Assembly (NCBI GenBank): GCA_963835165.1
Contig: CAWIGD010000048.1
Location: forward strand, 62,001-126,000
Length of the DNA stretch: 64,000 bases
Direction of reading: 5' to 3'
From: VAZQ01 sp963835165
GTDB lineage: Bacteria; Pseudomonadota; Alphaproteobacteria; Rhizobiales; Xanthobacteraceae
Position numbers and translations under genes: made by a program. This document shows, in pieces, positions 60,351 to 64,000 of the stretch. A model generated the notes under the pieces. It did not search any database, was not told the DNA's origin, and was given only the letters and a program-made list of their open reading frames with translations. Numbering within the stretch: position 1 is the first letter of the stretch; every line of letters begins with the position of its first letter.

Positions 60351-60956
60351 TCAGAGCAGGCGTTGCGCTTCGTCCTCGTTCGGCACGCGCCCGTCGGGCG
60401 TGAGCTGATCGACGAGGCGGGGGAGATACTGCCGCAACCCTTCCAGCAGGTCGTCGCGTCCCATCCCGGTCTGCTGCGACAGCGTGTTGAGCGTGTCGCC
60501 CCCGAGCGCGCTCGCGAGGTCGCCATCGGAGATCGTCTTGTTCGGCCCGGTGCCGATCCACGAATGCGCCACGTCGCCCTGGCCGTTCTCCTGGAACTGC
60601 TTGAGCAGCCCGCCGAGCCCGCCATTGAGCACCGTGCCGGCCGCCGCGCCGCCGAGCACGCCGCCGAGCGTGCCGCGCAGCAGATCGCCGAGATTGCCCG
60701 ATCCGCCGCCGTCGGCCGGTCCGGCCCCGGCGCTGCCCGAGCGCGGCGCCGGCTGTGGCGCCGGACGTGGCGTCGGCGCGTCGGCGCGTTGCATATGTTT
60801 CTGCGCGTAGATCGCGAGCAGGGCCAGCATCGCCTTCGCCATCGGCGACATGCCCTGGCTACCCGCCTGGCTCGTTGCCGGACCCGCCGGTGCCGGACGT
60901 GCACGCGGATCACTAGCGGCGCTTCCAATGCTGTTGAGAATGTCGAGCAAGCCCAT
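60351..60956 (-). CDS. YidB family (DUF937) protein
   Basis: This 201-aa protein has a short N-terminal GLLDILNSIGSAA helix, a helix around residues 36-54 (MSPMAKAMLALLAIYAQKH), a Pro/Gly-rich linker, a glycine-rich LRGTLGGVLGGAAAGTVLNGG run and the YidB C-terminal SWIGTGPNKTISDGDLASAL...LSQQTGMGRDDLLEGL. Function of the family is unknown. A GGAGGT site precedes the ATG. It is convergent with the DMT permease gene. Confidence 0.85.
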   Translation of the reverse strand: MGLLDILNSIGSAASDPRARPAPAGPATSQAGSQGMSPMAKAMLALLAIYAQKHMQRADAPTPRPAPQPAPRSGSAGAGPADGGGSGNLGDLLRGTLGGVLGGAAAGTVLNGGLGGLLKQFQENGQGDVAHSWIGTGPNKTISDGDLASALGGDTLNTLSQQTGMGRDDLLEGLRQYLPRLVDQLTPDGRVPNEDEAQRLL

Positions 60957-61138
60957 ATCGACCTCCTGACTGGTCCCAACCCCGCAGCAGCATCTGCCGT
61001 CGGGATGACTGTTGCAAGACAGTTGGGATGTGCGCCGCGCTGCGTCCTGGTCAATGCCAGTGCCCCGATACCGAAGCTCGCATCATGGCGGGGCGCCCTT
61101 GTTTGCGAACTGCAAAATCGGCCTTCGAAATCGTCACC

Positions 61139-61288
61139 CTAATGCCGTTTGAAGTACTGGACCGCGCGCTCGTGCTTCTCGGCGGCGGCGCGGGTCTTGA
61201 AGGTGCCGAGATTGCGGCGCCGGCCGGTCTTCGGATCGACCTTGCGCGAATAGAGGCGGTAGCCGCCCGACGCTAGCTTGCGGATCAT
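61139..61288 (-). CDS. Conserved very basic 49-aa mini-protein
   Basis: The gene is short: ATG complement of 61286-61288, TAG complement of 61139-61141, preceded by GGAGAATGAC. The product starts MIRKLASGGYRLYSRK, contains KTGRRRNLGTFKTRAAAEK and ends VQYFKRH. It is compact, highly basic, and resembles small conserved Rhizobiales proteins I remember as having no known function; nucleic-acid binding is plausible. Confidence 0.72.
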   Translation of the reverse strand: MIRKLASGGYRLYSRKVDPKTGRRRNLGTFKTRAAAEKHERAVQYFKRH

Positions 61289-61453
61289 GTCATTCTCCTG
61301 AGATCCTGCTCGCTGTGATCCTGAACGCTGTTCCGCCGCCGGAACATGTCCCGTCCGCGGCCATGGCAGGGCACCGCCTCGTCATCCACCCATGCCCGTT
61401 CATTCCGGGCGTGCAGTGGGAAAACCGCGCAGGGCGCACCAGAGGAAGACAAC

Positions 61454-61907
61454 ATGAGCATCTTCGGCAAACTCGTCTCCGCGATCTTCGGTTCCTCCCA
61501 CGCCACGGAACCGGCACCCACGCCGGCACCCACGTCTTGGAGCCCGTCGGCCCCCAAGCCGGCATCCCCGGCTGTGCCGGCCTCCCCGGCCACGCCGACA
61601 AGCTCACCGACGGCGAGGCGCACCGGCGGCGACCGGCAAGCCGATGTCGCGTCCCGAGCTCGAAGAGCTGATCAAGAAGACCGCGTCGGCGCAGCAGGAA
61701 GAGTTGAACTGGCGGGAGTTGATCGTCGATCTGATGAAGCTGTTCAAGCTGGACAGCAGCCTCGGCGCCCGCAAGGAGCTGGCCAAGGAGCTGGGCTACA
61801 CCGGCGCGCTCGATGGCTCGTCGGAAATGAACGTCTGGCTGCACCGCCAGGTCATGACCAAGCTCGCCGAGAGCGGCGGCAAGGTGCCGGAGAAGCTCAA
61901 GGCGTAA
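61454..61907 (+). CDS. DUF3597 family protein, with an apparent frameshift in the linker
   Basis: The N-terminus MSIFGKLVSAIFGSSHA (ATG 61454) and the C-terminal domain EELNWRELIVDLMKLFKLDSSLGARKELAKELGYTG...NVWLHRQVMTKLAESGGKVP are both diagnostic of DUF3597 but lie in different frames. The switch, equal to one extra base, falls in the Pro/Ala/Thr-rich linker, roughly 61600-61640. If read alone, an ATG at 61644 would give only the 87-aa C-terminal domain. I regard the two parts as one gene broken by an indel. Function of the family is unknown. Confidence 0.75.
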
Positions 61908-62131
61908 GGCCGTCGATCGGCTTTGCTCGTATATCTACGGGCGTGCTCCGGCGCGCCCCATGCGTTGCGATCTTGCAACGTGGTTCGTTGAGGTGACCGG
62001 ACACATGCTCTCGTGTCCCGGCCGAGTGCAGAGAGGCGAAGCCGAGCGGAACGAGAGCCGGGACCCAGCGCAACAACGCGCGAAGTGCAACATGGTTGCC
62101 GGCTGCGATCTGTCGTGTCGCCCCTAGGTCC

Positions 62132-62159
62132 ACGCAAGTCGGGTTTACCCGACTTGCGT
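62132..62159. repeat. Perfect 13-bp palindrome with a 2-nt loop
   Basis: ACGCAAGTCGGGT (62132-62144) and its exact complement (62147-62159) are separated only by TT. Such a tight loop favours cruciform DNA or a protein-binding operator over a typical RNA hairpin. Confidence 0.65.
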
Positions 62160-62169
62160 CGTCTAACTG

Positions 62170-62195
62170 CCGATCTCGGGCAAGCCCGAGATCGG
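62170..62195. repeat. Perfect 12-bp palindrome with a 2-nt loop
   Basis: CCGATCTCGGGC (62170-62181) and its complement (62184-62195) are separated by AA, only 10 bp after the preceding palindrome. Different sequence, same architecture. Confidence 0.65.
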
Positions 62196-62328
62196 TGTCT
62201 CGCTGCGCTCGCCCGGGACAAGAGAGCGAGGGCACGCGCGATTCGCACGGGCGGCGCGCATGTCGCCTAACGATCTGGCGGCTCGGAACGCTGACAGGCG
62301 CACTTGTTCTGTTGTCGCGCGAATAGTC

Positions 62329-64000
62329 TCACACCCGCTCCACGAAGCTGTCCACCACCCGTTTCTCGCCGGCCTTGTCGAACGCGATGGTGAGCTTGTT
62401 GCCGTCGATGGCGGTGACGTTGCCGTTGCCGAACTTCTGATGAAACACGCGCTCGCCGATCGCAAAGTCGGAGACGGCGCCGGTGGACTTGGCGACGAGT
62501 TCGCCTTCGATGGTGAGCGGGAGGCGCGTGCGCGGGCGGCCGCGCCTGCCTCCACCCCGACCTTCCCCTGCAAGCGGGGACGGGGACCGCAGCGCGTCGT
62601 CCGTGCCGTCATCGCGCGCCGCGTATTCGTCGCCGTCTTCGGAAAAGCCGCCCTTGTCGCCGAAGCCGCCGCCGAAGCCGCCGCGGCCGCGCGCCTGCGC
62701 GCGCTGCCATCCCGGCGTGCTGTAGCTCGAGCCGAAATGCGTCATCTCGTCGAAGCGCGACGCGCCGGTGTTGCCGTAGGCGGAGAAGCTGCCCTTGGAT
62801 TCCGTGATTTCGACGTCGGCTTCCGGCAGTTCGTCGAGGAAGCGCGACGGAATGTTCGACGACCACAGCCCGTGCATGCGCCGGTTGGCGGCGAAATAGA
62901 TCTTCGCGCGCCGGCGCGCACGGGTGAGCCCCACATGCGCCAGGCGCCGCTCCTCCTCGAGGCCGGCGCGGCCCTGGTCGTCCAGAGCGCGTTGATGCGG
63001 GAACAGGCCTTCCTCCCAGCCCGGAAGGAAGACGGTATCGAATTCGAGCCCCTTGGCGGAATGCAGGGTCATGATCGAGACCGCCTCGCCCTCGCTCTTG
63101 TCGGTGTCCATCACCAGCGAGATGTGCTCGAGGAAGCCGGCGAGGTTCTCGAATTCCTCCATGGAGCGGATCAGCTCCTTGAGGTTTTCGAGCCGGCCGG
63201 CGGCGTCGGCGGAGCGGTCCTTCTGCCACATCTCGGTGTAGCCGGACTCGTCGAGCACGATCTCCGCCAGCCGGGTGTGGGGGAGGGCGTCCTTCTGCGC
63301 GCGCCAGCGCTCGAACGCGGCGAGGAGATCGCGCAGGGCGCCGCGTGGTTTGGGCTTGAGCTCGTCGGTCTCGATCAGCGCGCGCGCGGCTTCGGTGAGC
63401 GGCACCCGCTTCCTGCGGGCGTGGTCGTGCAGGAGCTGCACGGTGGCGTCGCCCAGCCCGCGCTTGGGCACGTTGATGATGCGCTCGAACGCGAGGTCGT
63501 CGGCGCCCGAATGCACGACACGCAGATAGGCGAGCGCGTCGCGGATTTCCTGGCGCTCGTAGAAGCGCGGGCCGCCGATCACGCGATAGGGCAGGCCGAG
63601 CGTGACGAAACGGTCCTCGAACTCGCGCATCTGGAACGAGGCGCGCACCAGGATGGCGATCTCGTCGAGCGGGTGCGGGCGCCCGCTGCCGTCATTGCGC
63701 TGGAGCTGCTCGATCTCCTCGCCGACGGCGCGCGCCTCTTCCTCCGAATCCCAGCACGAGGTGACCTGCACCTTTTCGCCCGGCACGTCCTCGGTGCGCA
63801 GCGTCTTGCCGAGCCGGCCTTCGTTGTGGGCGATGAGGTGCGAGGCGGCGGCGAGGATGTGGCCGGTGGAGCGGTAATTGCGCTCGAGCCGGATGACCTT
63901 GGCGCCGGGGAAGTCGTGCTCGAAGCGCAGGATGTTGTCGACCTCGGCGCCGCGCCAGCCGTAGATCGACTGGTCGTCGTCGCCGACGCAGCAGATGTTC
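62329..64000 (-). CDS. uvrD: UvrD/PcrA-type ATP-dependent 3'-5' DNA helicase, N-terminal part outside the window
   Basis: The visible 556 residues are the C-terminal part of a superfamily 1A helicase. Motif III-like VGDDDQSIYGWRGA, RLERNYRST (motif IV), VSIMTLHSAKGLEFD with LPGWEEGLFPHQR (motif V area) and LAHVGLTRARRRAKI (motif VI) are all present. The C-terminus GERVFHQKFGNGNVTAIDG is the tudor-like domain that contacts RNA polymerase in PcrA/UvrD. It functions in nucleotide excision and mismatch repair and in removing stalled polymerase. The gene runs off the right edge on the minus strand. Confidence 0.95.
   Translation of the reverse strand, partial: NICCVGDDDQSIYGWRGAEVDNILRFEHDFPGAKVIRLERNYRSTGHILAAASHLIAHNEGRLGKTLRTEDVPGEKVQVTSCWDSEEEARAVGEEIEQLQRNDGSGRPHPLDEIAILVRASFQMREFEDRFVTLGLPYRVIGGPRFYERQEIRDALAYLRVVHSGADDLAFERIINVPKRGLGDATVQLLHDHARRKRVPLTEAARALIETDELKPKPRGALRDLLAAFERWRAQKDALPHTRLAEIVLDESGYTEMWQKDRSADAAGRLENLKELIRSMEEFENLAGFLEHISLVMDTDKSEGEAVSIMTLHSAKGLEFDTVFLPGWEEGLFPHQRALDDQGRAGLEEERRLAHVGLTRARRRAKIYFAANRRMHGLWSSNIPSRFLDELPEADVEITESKGSFSAYGNTGASRFDEMTHFGSSYSTPGWQRAQARGRGGFGGGFGDKGGFSEDGDEYAARDDGTDDALRSPSPLAGEGRGGGRRGRPRTRLPLTIEGELVAKSTGAVSDFAIGERVFHQKFGNGNVTAIDGNKLTIAFDKAGEKRVVDSFVERV

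Larger units (their letters stand above)
61908..62328. other. Gene-free stretch rich in short palindromes beside uvrD
   Basis: About 420 bp between the DUF3597 gene and the uvrD stop. No coding region is convincing. It holds three inverted repeats: an 8-bp stem GTCCCGGC/GCCGGGAC (62015-62022 with 62057-62064), and the two short-loop palindromes listed separately. One or more could end the convergent transcripts. Confidence 0.5.

Noticed and set aside
60909..60920. CACTAGCGG near the YidB gene start as a third copy of the CTAG palindrome family
   Set aside because: Only the CACTAG hexamer is present, inside coding sequence, with no paired arm.

Overview
The window is about 64 kb of high-GC chromosome from an alphaproteobacterium. 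It is most probably from the Rhizobiales (Hyphomicrobiales), near the Bradyrhizobiaceae/Xanthobacteraceae. The assignment rests on the order of the division and cell wall (dcw) genes followed by lpxC-bamD-recN-ligA, a BA14K-family protein, a PHA-granule regulator-like protein, DUF3309 and DUF3597 small proteins, and many Bug/TctC solute receptors. No rRNA, tRNA, CRISPR array, transposase or phage gene was seen.

Region 1 (1-20.8 kb) is the dcw cluster, all on the plus strand: rsmH (5' end missing), ftsL, ftsI, murE, murF, mraY, murD, ftsW, murG, murC, murB, ddl, ftsQ, ftsA, ftsZ. Several neighbours overlap by 4 bp (ATGA or GTGA). Together they make lipid II and build the divisome. Two intruders stand out: an APC-family permease on the minus strand between ftsI and murE, and a small exported six-cysteine protein between murD and ftsW. 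Region 2 (21.2-27.4 kb) holds lpxC, bamD (split by an apparent 1-base frameshift), recN and ligA.

Region 3 (27.4-33.3 kb) has a DUF3309 mini-protein, a pair of palindromic hairpin repeats, a Bcr/CflA-like exporter, an Xaa-Pro aminopeptidase, a TctC receptor and prmA. Just upstream of prmA lies an array of DnaA-box-like 9-mers spaced about 11 or 22 bp apart.

Region 4 (33.5-48.7 kb) is accessory. It holds nine solute-binding proteins in all when the one at 31.1 kb is counted (six TctC/Bug, one His/polar amino-acid type, one NitT/TauT type, one broken ModA type), with no cognate membrane subunits in the window. It also has an MFS carrier, an exported amidohydrolase, an isocitrate lyase/PEP mutase family enzyme, a YkgJ-type cysteine-cluster protein, an exported methyltransferase-like protein and a stand-alone ParB-N domain.

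Region 5 (48.3-58.7 kb, almost all minus strand) is the best candidate for an undescribed system. It encodes two large exported proteins with an Ig-like/carboxypeptidase-regulatory domain, one CXXCH haem site and a propeller-like C-terminus; a cytochrome c'-like protein; two paralogous small polytopic membrane proteins; two paralogous 277-aa exported proteins; a DUF6152-like exported protein; and a GlcG/HbpS-like protein. I infer a periplasmic redox or substrate-processing module of unknown substrate. A second copy of the paired palindromic repeat sits inside it, again supplying the stop codon of the adjacent minus-strand gene.

Region 6 (58.9-64 kb) has small housekeeping genes, a DMT permease, YidB-like and DUF3597 proteins, and the 3' part of uvrD/pcrA running off the window end. 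Four genes carry 1-base frame disruptions (bamD, the ModA-like gene, the second haem-propeller gene twice, the DUF3597 gene). This pattern suggests residual assembly indels, genuine decay, or both.
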